A stretch of 64,000 bases of DNA from Bin87 sp965204905 (GCA_965204905.1 OZ242042.1:434001-498000); one strand, 5' to 3'. Positions 1-8,609 are shown, counted from the stretch's first letter. The notes: generated by a model from the sequence alone, not told the origin. Made by a program: numbers and translations.

Positions 1-205
1 GGTTGATGGTGAGGCGGCCTTTCAGCTGAACTCTGAGTGTGGTGTTGCCATTGAAGTGGTAGGCAAGGAAATCGGCGCCTTGCCAGTCGTCGGTGAGTTT
101 GATGCAGTTGAAACCGTAGTCGGCCAGCCGGGCGGCCACCTTCTGGAAGTTGTAGATTTCCTTCTGCCGACCTTTGAGGGCGGCTGGGTCGATACGCTCA
201 AACAT
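1..205 (-). CDS. PD-(D/E)XK-like nuclease-fold protein, 3' end cut by window edge
   Basis: The frame starts at an ATG (complement of 203-205) preceded by a strong AGGAGG ribosome-binding site and runs off the left edge, so only about 68 residues are visible. The segment D-F-L-A-Y-H, a short gap, then V-Q-L-K-G resembles the second and third motif strands of PD-(D/E)XK nucleases, with Q-x-K replacing E-x-K as in several restriction-type families. It is the last visible gene of a minus-strand operon, 25 nt after a small protein that itself follows an EVE/PUA-like reader. Seen: start, ribosome-binding site and motif. Inferred: nuclease fold and a role in restriction. The active site cannot be fully judged because the C-terminus is missing. 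Confidence 0.55.
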   Translation of the reverse strand, partial: MFERIDPAALKGRQKEIYNFQKVAARLADYGFNCIKLTDDWQGADFLAYHFNGNTTLRVQLKGRLTIN

Positions 206-230
206 GGTCGCCTCCTAATGGTTTGGCCAT

Positions 231-473
231 CTATCGCAATTGAACGTAGCGGGCCAATTGCCTGCCGACTCCGATTTCGGAGTTATAGCTTTTCTTGGTA
301 GGGTCGCGCCGTATCCCCGATTGGACAATGACATTCTCAATCGGCGTTCGGTCTGGGCCCAAGTACTCAGCGTACTTGATTCCAAAAAGCACGAGAGAGG
401 CGTTACCTTCCCTTTTGCGAATGCCTTCCCTGTGCATATTGGCTAGTTCTGCGGCCAGTTCTTCAATGCTCAT
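231..473 (-). CDS. Small HTH-like hypothetical protein
   Basis: An 80-residue protein beginning MSIEELAAELANM. The ATG at 471-473 is chosen over longer upstream extensions because AGGAGAG lies a proper distance before it and it starts 13 nt after the preceding gene ends. The sequence looks helical at the N-terminus and carries an LFGIKYAE core typical of short HTH-like proteins found beside restriction genes. No catalytic motif is seen. The location between a base-reader domain and a nuclease-like protein suggests an accessory or regulatory role in the same operon. The function is inferred from context only. Confidence 0.6.
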   Translation of the reverse strand: MSIEELAAELANMHREGIRKREGNASLVLFGIKYAEYLGPDRTPIENVIVQSGIRRDPTKKSYNSEIGVGRQLARYVQLR

Positions 474-486
474 CAACTGCTCTCTC

Positions 487-1053
487 CTAAGGGCGGTGCC
501 TCTGCAGGACATCCCGAACGTGGGCATCGGCTTCCGCATACCGCGGCCGGCCATTGGCGTCAGAGTACCGTGGGCGATAGACGGTGCCCGGCGCGTCCAG
601 GCGCAAATCCGGATCAAAGGCGGTCATGGGAATGTCCGTTGCCATCCAGTTCACGCGGCGGACCTGGAACAGGATCGCATTGCGGTCGCGCCAGCCGTTG
701 TGGTCTGGAAAAGAATCCTGATAGACGCCGGCTTCCAGAAACTCGCCAACGCGCACCCGCTGCGCGCCATTCTCCCAAACGTGGTAGATGGCAATGTCGC
801 CCGGCTGGATGCGTTTGTAAAAGTCCCATACTTGCCTGGCTGCATTGCGCACCCTGCCGGGTCCGGCAAGCCGATAGCCGTACACATCCGGGGCGTTGCG
901 GAGCAGATGGATCTCCAACGTCAGGCGGTCGGGGAAACGGTCAATGCCGCCCTCGTCAAGTCCGAAGTCGATGACGGCCACCCCGTTGGCCAAAGCGAGA
1001 TCATCCCATGCGCCATACTGCGGCGAATCCTGTCTCACAACCCATACTGCCAT
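487..1053 (-). CDS. EVE/PUA-like domain protein (modified-base reader type)
   Basis: 188 residues starting MAVWVVRQDSP, with GAGAGGTG upstream of the ATG. The N-terminal pattern (MAVWVVR, then acidic/hydrophobic strands, then a GDIAIYHVWENG block and VGEFLEAGVY) resembles the PUA/EVE-like domain found at the N-terminus of Mrr-type and other type IV restriction proteins, where it reads modified cytosine or related bases. Here the domain is a stand-alone gene, and a separate PD-(D/E)XK-like gene sits two genes downstream. That suggests a split reader-nuclease arrangement. The fold call is by sequence pattern; target modification and activity are inference. Confidence 0.6.
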   Translation of the reverse strand: MAVWVVRQDSPQYGAWDDLALANGVAVIDFGLDEGGIDRFPDRLTLEIHLLRNAPDVYGYRLAGPGRVRNAARQVWDFYKRIQPGDIAIYHVWENGAQRVRVGEFLEAGVYQDSFPDHNGWRDRNAILFQVRRVNWMATDIPMTAFDPDLRLDAPGTVYRPRYSDANGRPRYAEADAHVRDVLQRHRP

Positions 1054-1087
1054 TTGCGCACCTCTCTCCGTTTGCCTTCACGCGTAA

Positions 1088-1486
1088 TCAGAACGACCAA
1101 CTCAGGCTGATCGTGAATGCCCAGACCACCGCGGTGAACCACGCCGGAATGACGAACAGCCCCAGGAGAAGGAGCATCGCCCGAGTGTAGCGTCGGAAGT
1201 CATGGCTGTCGCCTCGGCGCGGTCTGGCCAGGTAAAGGACAGTCCCGACCACCCCGCCGGATAGCAGGGCGGTGAACAAGAACTGAGTAGCCCAAGGGAT
1301 TTCGAGACCCCAGACCGTGAGGTTGCGGCTTCTGGTAGAGCATTGGGACTGGTGCTCAGGTACTCCGGCTACCGGTTCGCATTCAGCGGTCCGGTAGCCC
1401 CGGTTGGCCGCGTAAAATGCCAACATCCCGGCCCACGTCAGCAGCAGGACGTTGAGGGTGATCAGAGAGACAGCTACGGCTCGCAT
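1088..1486 (-). CDS. Small integral membrane protein
   Basis: 132 residues with three hydrophobic segments: about residues 5-28, 66-86 and 104-128. Between the first two lies a loop with two cysteines (AECEP and SQCST) that could face the outside and form a disulfide. The ATG at 1484-1486 is used; the ribosome-binding site is weak. It is the first gene of a minus-strand group that continues into the EVE-like gene 35 nt downstream, so it may be co-transcribed. I do not recognise a family. A membrane partner of the downstream genes is possible but not shown by the sequence. Confidence 0.55.
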   Translation of the reverse strand: MRAVAVSLITLNVLLLTWAGMLAFYAANRGYRTAECEPVAGVPEHQSQCSTRSRNLTVWGLEIPWATQFLFTALLSGGVVGTVLYLARPRRGDSHDFRRYTRAMLLLLGLFVIPAWFTAVVWAFTISLSWSF

Positions 1487-1804
1487 TGGGCGTGAATCTC
1501 GTTCGCGGTGCTCTTACCTTTCCTGTAATTCCAAAGCGCCATGCCCGACCGCCATCCTACCCACCGACGTGGCCCGCCCATGACCAACCCCGGGGTTGAT
1601 CTGAGGGTAAAGGGCGCAACCTCGCCGGCAGACTCAGAAGGGGTGAATCCCAAGGACGTTTCATGTCGAAATCCAACCCCCCATAATCGTCGTTGCAGTT
1701 GGCCCGCGCCGGACGGCGTCCCGTAGGGGCACCGTCCGCCTCCGTCACCGTGAGGCAGGCGGTGATGCCCGCGTCGGCAGCACGGCCGGCGTCCCCGATG
1801 CGTA
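1487..1804. other. Intergenic region with no recognised gene
   Basis: About 320 bases between the membrane-protein gene and the end of the large secreted protein. Short open frames exist on both strands but lack ribosome-binding sites and family resemblance. No clear terminator was found. Confidence 0.5.
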
Positions 1805-4786
1805 CTACTCCCCGGCCGGCACCCTCAGCTGGCCGGTGGGATGCCCAACGCACCACGTACCCTCCGCTTTGCCTTGCTTGTGCTTGGCTTCAAGCTGCTC
1901 CTCCGTGAGCTTACAGACGCGAATGTCGTAGGCTGTGTCCAGCCGGACGACGTACCCCCGCCCATCCCCCTGGGTGAAGTAGTCGGCATCCGGATCCCAC
2001 GGAACGATGCCATACTCTCCGAAATTCTCGCTGCCGAACCGCCATGCGCTGCCGCCCACTTCCCGGAACTCGATCAGCGTCAAGCAGTCGGTGGCGTCGA
2101 GGTCGCACGTGTACCTCGCGGTGAACCAGACCTGGATCCCGTGATTGCCTTGGCGGGTGGTGTAACGCTGCGCCCGCAAACTGCTTGGGGTTGCTCCCTC
2201 AGGCGGCGTCGCCAACTGGACTGACGCTTCCGCCCACGCGCTATGATTGGAACGATTGTGGGCGCGGATGCGGTAGTGCTTGGTTGCGCCGGTTTGGGGC
2301 AGGTTCGAGTGAACCCACCGGGTGGCGTCGGCGTTCGGACGGGTGAGACTAGACCACGGCCCGCCGACATGGTCCGACGCCTGGATGGTGTAGTGAGTCA
2401 TCGCCTCCCTGATCTCGGGATCCTGCCACGTCAAAGCAACGTCCGTGTCGGTGATCAGCTCCGCCCTGAAGTCCCGCGGCACGCTCGGCGGCGGCAGCCC
2501 GCCCGACGGCCGCGCCCACGGCCCCGGGTCGCCAAACTCGTTCACCGCCCGCACCCGGTAAAAGGCGTTCCCGCTCGCCGCCAGGTCCAGGTACAGGGGC
2601 TGCTTCGCCTCAACGTCCAGTATTTGATTGTCCCGCTCCACCTGGTAGTAGGCCGCCGGCCACCCGGTAATGTCCTCCACCGCCGACCAGCGCACCAACG
2701 CTGCCGAGCCCAGCCGGTCCACCCGCAGATGCTGGGGAGCTTCAGGATCAGGCTCCCCTCGGCCCGTGCCGACCGCCACGCTCACGTCCTTGCTGTTGGA
2801 GTCGTCCAGGTCAATTACCTCGATGGTGTAGGATTTGCCGTCGGCGGTCACTGTCTGGGTCTGCTCGCTGGTGATGGTCGCGGTGATGGGCCTGGCCTCG
2901 CCGTCAACCAGCAGGGTCAGCGTCGGCCCGTCGCTGCGGCCGCTGAGATGCCGGTAATCCTGGCCCTCCAGGTCGCCGATTTTCCAGATGCCTGAGCAGA
3001 GGCCGTTTATGTCGCAGTCGCCCCGTTCGTAACTGCCGCCGTCCTCGCTGACTTCCGCCTTCGCTCCCTGGGGCACGCCGGTCAGCGCCACCTCGACTTC
3101 CTCGGCAGTCTCCTCTAGGTTGTTCTCGGCCCGCAGGGTATAAGCCTGCTGCCCCCTGGGAAGCGTGTCGTGCAAGCCCGCGTCATGCACCTGTAGGTCC
3201 CCGAGGAGACCCACGGCAAACGTGAAAGGAGCGGTTTCCGAGAAATCGGAATAGCCAGTTTTGCCAGTGTACTGTATCCCCAGGTTAACCTTATACACGC
3301 CCGGTTCGCTGAATAGGGCGATATAAGGCCAATTCGGCCCCCAATTATCATTTATTGTGTATGTCAACTTATCGCTTTTATCGGGGTTCAACAATTCTTC
3401 AAGTATCACTTGATCACCAGAGACATAACGGTCAATTATAGCCATGGTCCCCGGCGTTGCGATGTCGCTGATTGTGAACTTGCGGCTGAAAGCCTGATCC
3501 TTGTGCCGCGTTCTAAAGATTAACCTCGGACCTGCAAACCTGACATCATTGGTGAGAGTACTAATCGCATGCCCGGTTGCCCACGGATAGGTTGTACCGC
3601 CAATGGTGACGGGGTTGGCAAGCGGCGCCGGGTCCACCAGGATGACAAGATCCTCCGGCGGGTTAGACGTTCCCGTGGCGCCGCCGGCCCCTGGGATCAC
3701 CGCCGACACCCCCGTGGTTTTCTCCCCTGGGCAGACGGGGTTATCAACAGAGAGGCAAGTCGCGGGCGATATTCTTACCTCTCCAAGAGAGAAAACGCGT
3801 GATTTTCTTTTCCCAAGGCATAGGTTATGCGTCTTTGCCGTCAAATACGCGGTTTCCGATATATCCGTGATTTCCTCTCTCGTCACGGCGGAGGGAGGCG
3901 GAATGCTATCTACGATTTGGGCGGTCAGGCACCGGCGGGTCAGCGCTGGCGCAGCGCCGGCGTCGGAGGTCAACCGTACCGGAATACTCAGCGTGCCCGG
4001 TTCCCAGCCCCCCCGGCCGAGGCGCCAGACGCCGGCGGTCAGGGAAGTCTCGGAAAAAGTGGTGCCCGACGGCGGGCTCGGGGCGCCAGCAAAGGCCAGT
4101 CCCTCCGAAAGTGCCACCTTCACCACCACGTCCGCCTGATCAAACCTGGCGAAAGTTCTAGTGCCTTGGTTTATGTCAGCGATGCTCACTTTGAAAACAG
4201 GAATTTGGCCCGGCTCCGGATACCTGTTGTCCAAGTTCAAAAAGAGCTGCGCATTGTGAACAAGCTGCTTGCGCTTCTCTCCAGCGGTAGTGGCTGCCTC
4301 GACATGAACCCACCACTCCACAGATTGACTATCGGCGAGGTTCGCTGCGCCTTCGGCTGGGATCGAACCGATGATCTCGGCCTGGACCGTGACGTATTGG
4401 GGGGTTGAGCCGGGAAGAGGCTGGAAGTACAACACCCAAGTGTCTCCGGCCGCTAGTTCGGGAATTGTCCATATGTTAGTTGCGGGATCGAAGTCGTCCG
4501 GGCCCGCCCCTAGTGGGTTGTTTAGCGCCTCAAACGCCAATGGCGGGTCCGCGGTGAGGCGGACCTGTATATTTCGCATTGTAATCGGAGAATTATTGCG
4601 TACGCTAGTACTCAATTCAATATCACCAGTTCGTCTTACCCTCAACTTTACGGCGAGGTCTCGAATCTCGCCGATGGCGGGCAACCCATCCTGCCCGCTA
4701 ACCGCGCGGTCCTCGCTCAGCAGAAGCGCTGCCGGCAGCATCACCAGCAACGGTATCAAACGCAGGAACCAATTGCAGGACGGCAT
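1805..4786 (-). CDS. Large secreted protein with CARDB/DUF11-like and Fn3 domains
   Basis: 993 residues. The ATG at 4784-4786 follows GGGAG. A Sec-type signal peptide (hydrophobic LIPLLVMLPAALLL) occupies the first 25 or so residues. The next few hundred residues contain beta-sandwich repeats of the CARDB/DUF11 type (for example IELSTSVRNNSPITMRNIQV). Two Fn3-like domains follow at roughly residues 670-860 (LRVDRLGSAALVRWSAVED and DFRAELITDTDVALTWQDP). A cysteine-containing C-terminal module with a FREVGGSAWRFGSE segment ends the protein. No sortase motif or C-terminal membrane anchor is seen, so it is probably released or held by other means. It is divergent in sequence from, but architecturally like, the truncated protein at the right window edge. 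Adhesion or matrix function is inferred. Confidence 0.8.
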   Translation of the reverse strand: MPSCNWFLRLIPLLVMLPAALLLSEDRAVSGQDGLPAIGEIRDLAVKLRVRRTGDIELSTSVRNNSPITMRNIQVRLTADPPLAFEALNNPLGAGPDDFDPATNIWTIPELAAGDTWVLYFQPLPGSTPQYVTVQAEIIGSIPAEGAANLADSQSVEWWVHVEAATTAGEKRKQLVHNAQLFLNLDNRYPEPGQIPVFKVSIADINQGTRTFARFDQADVVVKVALSEGLAFAGAPSPPSGTTFSETSLTAGVWRLGRGGWEPGTLSIPVRLTSDAGAAPALTRRCLTAQIVDSIPPPSAVTREEITDISETAYLTAKTHNLCLGKRKSRVFSLGEVRISPATCLSVDNPVCPGEKTTGVSAVIPGAGGATGTSNPPEDLVILVDPAPLANPVTIGGTTYPWATGHAISTLTNDVRFAGPRLIFRTRHKDQAFSRKFTISDIATPGTMAIIDRYVSGDQVILEELLNPDKSDKLTYTINDNWGPNWPYIALFSEPGVYKVNLGIQYTGKTGYSDFSETAPFTFAVGLLGDLQVHDAGLHDTLPRGQQAYTLRAENNLEETAEEVEVALTGVPQGAKAEVSEDGGSYERGDCDINGLCSGIWKIGDLEGQDYRHLSGRSDGPTLTLLVDGEARPITATITSEQTQTVTADGKSYTIEVIDLDDSNSKDVSVAVGTGRGEPDPEAPQHLRVDRLGSAALVRWSAVEDITGWPAAYYQVERDNQILDVEAKQPLYLDLAASGNAFYRVRAVNEFGDPGPWARPSGGLPPPSVPRDFRAELITDTDVALTWQDPEIREAMTHYTIQASDHVGGPWSSLTRPNADATRWVHSNLPQTGATKHYRIRAHNRSNHSAWAEASVQLATPPEGATPSSLRAQRYTTRQGNHGIQVWFTARYTCDLDATDCLTLIEFREVGGSAWRFGSENFGEYGIVPWDPDADYFTQGDGRGYVVRLDTAYDIRVCKLTEEQLEAKHKQGKAEGTWCVGHPTGQLRVPAGE

Positions 4787-4829
4787 TTTTCCAATCTCCC
4801 TATGATGCTAGGTAGCGCGGTGGACCCGA

Positions 4830-4849
4830 CGCCGCCGGGAGAGGCGGCG
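4830..4849 (-). terminator. Hairpin after the anchor-M-type gene
   Basis: Seven-pair GC stem (CGCCGCC with GGCGGCG, six-base loop) just past the stop of the gene ending at 4895 and before the next start. It lacks a clear U-run, so it may be a weak or processed terminator. Confidence 0.35.
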
Positions 4850-4894
4850 CCGGATCCAGACTGTCGGGTAACCGTTGACGACAATGCGCCCCGG

Positions 4895-6631
4895 TTACTT
4901 GCGCCAGATTACGGGATACCAACCTGAGGCAAGTTTCTTTGATGCGATGTTGGGGTTGTTGTTGTCGTAACCGAACACGACGCTGTAGCGTTGCACGCCC
5001 GGCTCAGCGTGTTGAACCCTGAACGTGGTGCGACGGTTGCCGTAGCTGTCGACCCGCGTCAGCTCACGCTTGTCGGCCCCAGTGCCTTCGAACAATCTGA
5101 CGTCGCCGGTGTACCAGCCGCTCTCTATCCCATGGGTCACCGCGGTGATGGTGATTATTTCACCTACTCCGCTTTTACCGGCCCGGGGATGCTCGTCGGA
5201 GATCATCAACGACACCCACGGCCCGCTCTGCGGCTGCACGTGGACCCTCAGCGGGATGATGTCGTCGATCTCCTTATCGTCGTTGTCTTCGTGGTCGTGC
5301 TGGTCGGAAACCTTGAGGTGCAGGTCGTAGTAGGCCGCCTTGGGGTTTTCCGGATCCGCGCCAGGGTATTGCAGGTTTGCGCCTTCAGCTACACTTATGC
5401 GCGCCCCGTGGCTCCAGGCGGTCGTCTCTTGGGTGACTTTGAAATCACCACTTCCCACGCCGTCCAGATTGAGTTCCAGGGTATCCGCATCCATGCCGAA
5501 CAGTCCGATCGCGTCGCCGACGGCACTGTTAGCCGACGCTCCGGCGGTCACGGAGCGAACCGCTCCGAAATGAGGCTGGTCGTTGAGGTGCAGGTCACCC
5601 ACCTGGAAGACGTACCGGTGCGGCACGCTGGTGACCGTCTCGTCAACCGCGTCGAGCTTTTTCCAGGTACTGTCAGTGGGATCTGGGTTTTCCTGGCGCA
5701 CGTGGCCCTTGAGGTGGACCTCCAACACGTAGGTGCCAGGCTTGGTGAAGACCCATTCCAGGTGCTCATACTCCCCGGCCCCCAGGGGCATCGCGTTGAC
5801 GTCGGTGTTGGTGGTGTCCCACACAATACCGCTGCCGAGATCGGGTTCCCAGTAGGTAAGCACGTGGGGCAGGTTGGCGGGATTCGCGCCCAGCACGCGC
5901 ACGGATTCCAGCTCGAACTGGAAGGGCTTCAGTGGGTTGTCATCATCATCTGTACCGTCCTGGTGCCAGTGAGCGTCATCCAAATGGCCGGTGGAGAAGC
6001 CCATTACCAGGTCGGAGGGATCGGTGCGGAGGGCGGTGTCTTCCAACCGCAGCCAATGGACCTTGGTTCCGGCGGGCACCGGGTCATTTTTCCCAAGACC
6101 CAGAGCCTCACGAACCTTCTTGTACTTCTCCAGCGACAGCTTGGTGGTGCCGGCCAACGCGTTGGTGGCTACCACGTCCGCCAAATGCTTGTCCTTCACC
6201 TGGATGATGGTGGTGCGGAGGTCGATGTCGGTCTTGGAGAGGGCGGTTTCTTCTACCGTTTGGCCTTGGGCATTGATCACATCCCTGTGCTTGGCCGAGG
6301 GCGGGCAGAGGTTGTTGTTGAGGGTGCCGGTCGTGGTTCCAGAGTCGTCGCCATCCAGGCTGGTGCCTGGCAGCCAGTAGGCGTCGAACATGGCGTAGTG
6401 GCCCTCAGTGACGACCGCCAGCGGGTTTTCGGGGAAGTTGTCTCGCTCTGGTCCGCAGGGCTGAGGTGCGGCGGATGGGGCTGGGGCAGGGTCGTCGGGG
6501 GTGCGTTGGGCTTGGGCCGTGCCGGTGGTGAAGCTGCCGGCCAGCAGCATCACCGCGGCCACGGCAAAGATGGCCAGGGCCGCAACCGCCATTACGGAAA
6601 GTTGCGTTTTTCGTCCTTTAATGGTAGTCAT
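4895..6631 (-). CDS. Secreted choice-of-anchor M-type surface protein
   Basis: 578 residues from the ATG at 6629-6631. The frame stays open further upstream, but this start gives a classical signal peptide (basic MTTIKGRKTQ, then AVAALAIFAVAAVMLLAG, with an AQAQ cleavage region), so the extension is rejected. After a proline-rich linker, the segments VVTEGHYAMFDAYW, AHWHQDGT, LPHVLTYWEPDLGSGIVWDT and LEWVFTKPGTYVLEV match the pattern of surface-anchored 'choice-of-anchor M' domains. Acidic, histidine-rich stretches (DDDDN, HDHEDNDDKE) suggest metal binding. The C-terminal third has an immunoglobulin-like beta pattern. It lies upstream of, and in the same direction as, the 993-residue secreted protein. 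Adhesive or metal-binding surface function is inferred. Confidence 0.75.
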   Translation of the reverse strand: MTTIKGRKTQLSVMAVAALAIFAVAAVMLLAGSFTTGTAQAQRTPDDPAPAPSAAPQPCGPERDNFPENPLAVVTEGHYAMFDAYWLPGTSLDGDDSGTTTGTLNNNLCPPSAKHRDVINAQGQTVEETALSKTDIDLRTTIIQVKDKHLADVVATNALAGTTKLSLEKYKKVREALGLGKNDPVPAGTKVHWLRLEDTALRTDPSDLVMGFSTGHLDDAHWHQDGTDDDDNPLKPFQFELESVRVLGANPANLPHVLTYWEPDLGSGIVWDTTNTDVNAMPLGAGEYEHLEWVFTKPGTYVLEVHLKGHVRQENPDPTDSTWKKLDAVDETVTSVPHRYVFQVGDLHLNDQPHFGAVRSVTAGASANSAVGDAIGLFGMDADTLELNLDGVGSGDFKVTQETTAWSHGARISVAEGANLQYPGADPENPKAAYYDLHLKVSDQHDHEDNDDKEIDDIIPLRVHVQPQSGPWVSLMISDEHPRAGKSGVGEIITITAVTHGIESGWYTGDVRLFEGTGADKRELTRVDSYGNRRTTFRVQHAEPGVQRYSVVFGYDNNNPNIASKKLASGWYPVIWRK

Positions 6632-7486
6632 AACGACGTATCTGTCTCCATTTTGTTGTGGTTTCGGGTACCGGGGGGCAGCAGGTGCTAACCAAGGCTG
6701 CTCCCCAATTCTGTTCCGTGCCGGACTTCTGCGTTTTGGGCAGGTCCGGCGACGTTTTTCGACGCACGCGCGGATGGATTCGTATTTCCGGCGTGTTCCT
6801 GGAGCGGGCCGCCTCCGGGGGCCGACTCGTTGGATGTGGAAAGGCTGGGTAATTCCATCGCCGGGCATGGAGCGGCTGCTCCGAAGCCGGGCCAGCCGGC
6901 CGGCTGCCGTTTTGCTTTGGCAAAGGTCGGAGAGGTAGCCGACCGTGCGGGGTCGGCGGCAACCGGGGCCGTGTTCCGCGCGCCGGGCGCGGCTCGGCGA
7001 TGAGCGAGGGATGGCATCCTGTATTGTGTTCCTTCCCCGCCGGCAGCGGAATTTTGCAATGCCGGCGGGTGCCGCTATGTATGTTCGCGGCGTAATATGG
7101 ATGTTTGCCGTCCTGCCACCGTTCCCGGCTTCCCTCCTCACCGGGGCGGAGGCGTAGCGCGCCAATGAAGGCAATGCGCCACGCGGTTCGCAGTTCAGCG
7201 CAGCGCCGGAAGTTCCGGCAACTGCAACCCGTCATAAACGGGCTAAAAGAATTTACACCACGTTAACCGTGTTACACAAGGGGTTTTCAAGATCAATCTA
7301 TGTATGATTTCTTGTGTATTTACGCCCCGCATCAAGACCGCCACACCGCCGGCGCACACTGCCCCTCAAGTCATACCTGGCCCGTAACTCCCGCATCCAA
7401 CGGCTGCGTTCGGATCCGCAGCGTCCCAGGCGCCACGCTGCGTGCAGTGCCAACCTGAATGCCGGCTCGGCAGTGTTCCCGACCAA
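6632..7486. other. Long 5' region with a hairpin and an AT-rich block
   Basis: About 850 bases without a convincing gene; open frames here lack ribosome-binding sites. A perfect 10-pair hairpin (CCCGCCGGCA with TGCCGGCGGG) lies at 7036-7069. An AT-rich stretch around 7235-7330, read on the minus strand, contains GCGTAAATACACA, which also occurs upstream of genes near 15.1 and 17.2 kb. This may be a promoter with a long leader for the minus-strand surface protein. Confidence 0.45.
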
Positions 7487-7488
7487 CG

Positions 7489-7592
7489 CAAAAACCCGCC
7501 TTCATGGGGCGGGCAATCGCGGAACCATCGCTTTTGCAGCACTCGGTTCTGTTCGGATGGGCTGATCTTGTCAGCCCATCCCAGCCATTGGT
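7489..7592 (-). ncRNA. Structured small-RNA-like element, copy 1 (solo)
   Basis: Read on the minus strand, the element has an 11-pair perfect hairpin (GGATGGGCTGA with TCAGCCCATCC, five-base loop, 7555-7581), a middle stem formed by GAACC and GGTTC, and an intrinsic terminator (CCCGCC/GGCGGG stem at 7495-7513 followed by five U residues). Two homologous elements occur at 8372-8470 and 52150-52246. In those copies a 30-residue peptide gene is divergent to the element. Here the similarity stops near 7600 at the end of a lipoprotein gene and no peptide gene follows. It could alternatively serve only as the terminator of that lipoprotein gene. RNA status is inferred from conserved structure. Confidence 0.5.
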
Positions 7593-7600
7593 AACAACAA

Positions 7601-8269
7601 CTAATCGAAGGGCGGAATCCCACGCTCTATGCAATACCCGACTGCCTCATAGTGCCTGGGGTCATTCACCACGCGGCGACCGGCGGGAGAACCGTATGTT
7701 CCACAAACCTCGTAGGGATACCTTTCGGCCCGATACAGTCCATCACACAGTTGATATTGTGCCTCGCTCCATCCCGTCTGCCTCTTGTACTGTTCGACGC
7801 CAGCGTCCACATCCGCCAAGTATCGGTCAGTTAGGGCTTGCCTCAAGGGCTCGTTATTGTTTTGCCACGCCGCCGCCATCTGTTGCATATATACATCAGC
7901 CAGTTGATCCATGTACACACCCATTAACCAGTAATCGACCCGATGGGCTTCGCAGACGGAAGGAGGCCGCACTCCCGGCCAGTCCGCAAGGTCAACGTTC
8001 TCATACCAAGCCCGCCAATCGGATAATGCGGGCGGTCGCGTTGCCGTCGGGCTGGGGGTCGCCGTGGGGTATGGAGTGTAGGTCGGCGCAGGCGTGGCTG
8101 TCGGCAACGGCGTTGCGGTGGCAGACGGCGTGGGCGACGGGGTAGACGTAACTTTCACCACCACTGGAGTAACCGCAGAGGAATCCGGCACTCCCTGTCC
8201 GCAGGCTATCGACCCCAGGACGGCCACCAGCGTCAATACCGACGACAATGCGACTTTCGCCGTGGCCAA
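7601..8269 (-). CDS. Putative lipoprotein with TP-rich linker
   Basis: 222 residues if started at TTG (8267-8269), which has AGAGGGTG at the right distance; a GTG three codons earlier is the alternative. A hydrophobic N-terminal segment ends in GSIAC, a weak lipobox. A long linker of TPSPTP and TATP units typical of secreted Chloroflexota proteins follows. The C-terminal half is globular and rich in Tyr, Trp and Cys (CEAHRVDYW, QLCDGLYRAERYPYEVCG). No enzyme motif is recognised. It ends exactly where RNA-like element copy 1 begins, which would provide its terminator. Probably exported; function unknown. Confidence 0.65.
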   Translation of the reverse strand: MATAKVALSSVLTLVAVLGSIACGQGVPDSSAVTPVVVKVTSTPSPTPSATATPLPTATPAPTYTPYPTATPSPTATRPPALSDWRAWYENVDLADWPGVRPPSVCEAHRVDYWLMGVYMDQLADVYMQQMAAAWQNNNEPLRQALTDRYLADVDAGVEQYKRQTGWSEAQYQLCDGLYRAERYPYEVCGTYGSPAGRRVVNDPRHYEAVGYCIERGIPPFD

Positions 8270-8371
8270 TGAGAACACCCTCTAATGAACGTGGGAAACG
8301 GGAATTTTCCAATTTCACACGGAGTCGTTGAACCAAGCCAGGCCGGGATGATAGGCTAGTTTCGCATAACG

Positions 8372-8470
8372 CAAAAACCCGCCTTCACGAGGCGGGCAAT
8401 CTCGGAACCATCGCTTTTGCAGGACTCGGTTCTATCCGGATGCGCTGATCTTATCAGCCCATCCCGGCCA
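8372..8470 (-). ncRNA. Structured small-RNA-like element, copy 2
   Basis: Homologue of the 7489-7592 element: a GGATG..CATCC hairpin with one symmetric mismatch (8438-8464), a GGTTC/GAACC middle stem, and a terminator stem CCCGCC/GGCGGG (8378-8396) with a five-residue U-run. It is oriented away from the 30-residue peptide gene starting at 8517. Similarity to the 52-kb copy continues past the terminator (GCGTTATG, then ACTAGCCTATCA) and through the peptide leader. The divergent RNA/hydrophobic-peptide layout resembles type I toxin-antitoxin pairs such as zor/orz or tisB/istR. That analogy is inference. Confidence 0.55.
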
Positions 8471-8516
8471 TTGGCAATACTAACTTCGGCGACGGTTTCG
8501 CGCCAGAGGTTTCTTG

Positions 8517-8609
8517 ATGGCGCAGATTATCGTTGAGGCGGTCCTCGCGGTAGCAAGTATCTCGGTTCTGGCAACGATGGTTCCGATTCTGTTCAATCAC
8601 ATCTTCTAA
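8517..8609 (+). CDS. 30-residue hydrophobic peptide, module copy A
   Basis: Translation begins MAQIIVEAVLAVASI and ends TMVPILFNHIF: one transmembrane-length helix with almost no charge. AGAGG lies seven bases before the ATG. A second gene at 52006-52098 encodes a peptide of the same length that aligns without gaps, with 14 identical residues including the C-terminal VPIL-x-NH-x-F. The about 50-base leader is also conserved (CGGCCATYGGCAATAC, then TTCGGCGACGGT). Conservation of both length and sequence argues that it is a real gene although very short. Toxin-like or small membrane regulatory peptide is inferred from its hydrophobicity and the divergent structured RNA. Confidence 0.65.
   Translation: MAQIIVEAVLAVASISVLATMVPILFNHIF

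Noticed and set aside
7036..7069. Ten-pair hairpin as a riboswitch or attenuator
   Set aside because: Strong stem, but no conserved aptamer pattern, no U-run and about 400 bases from the nearest start.
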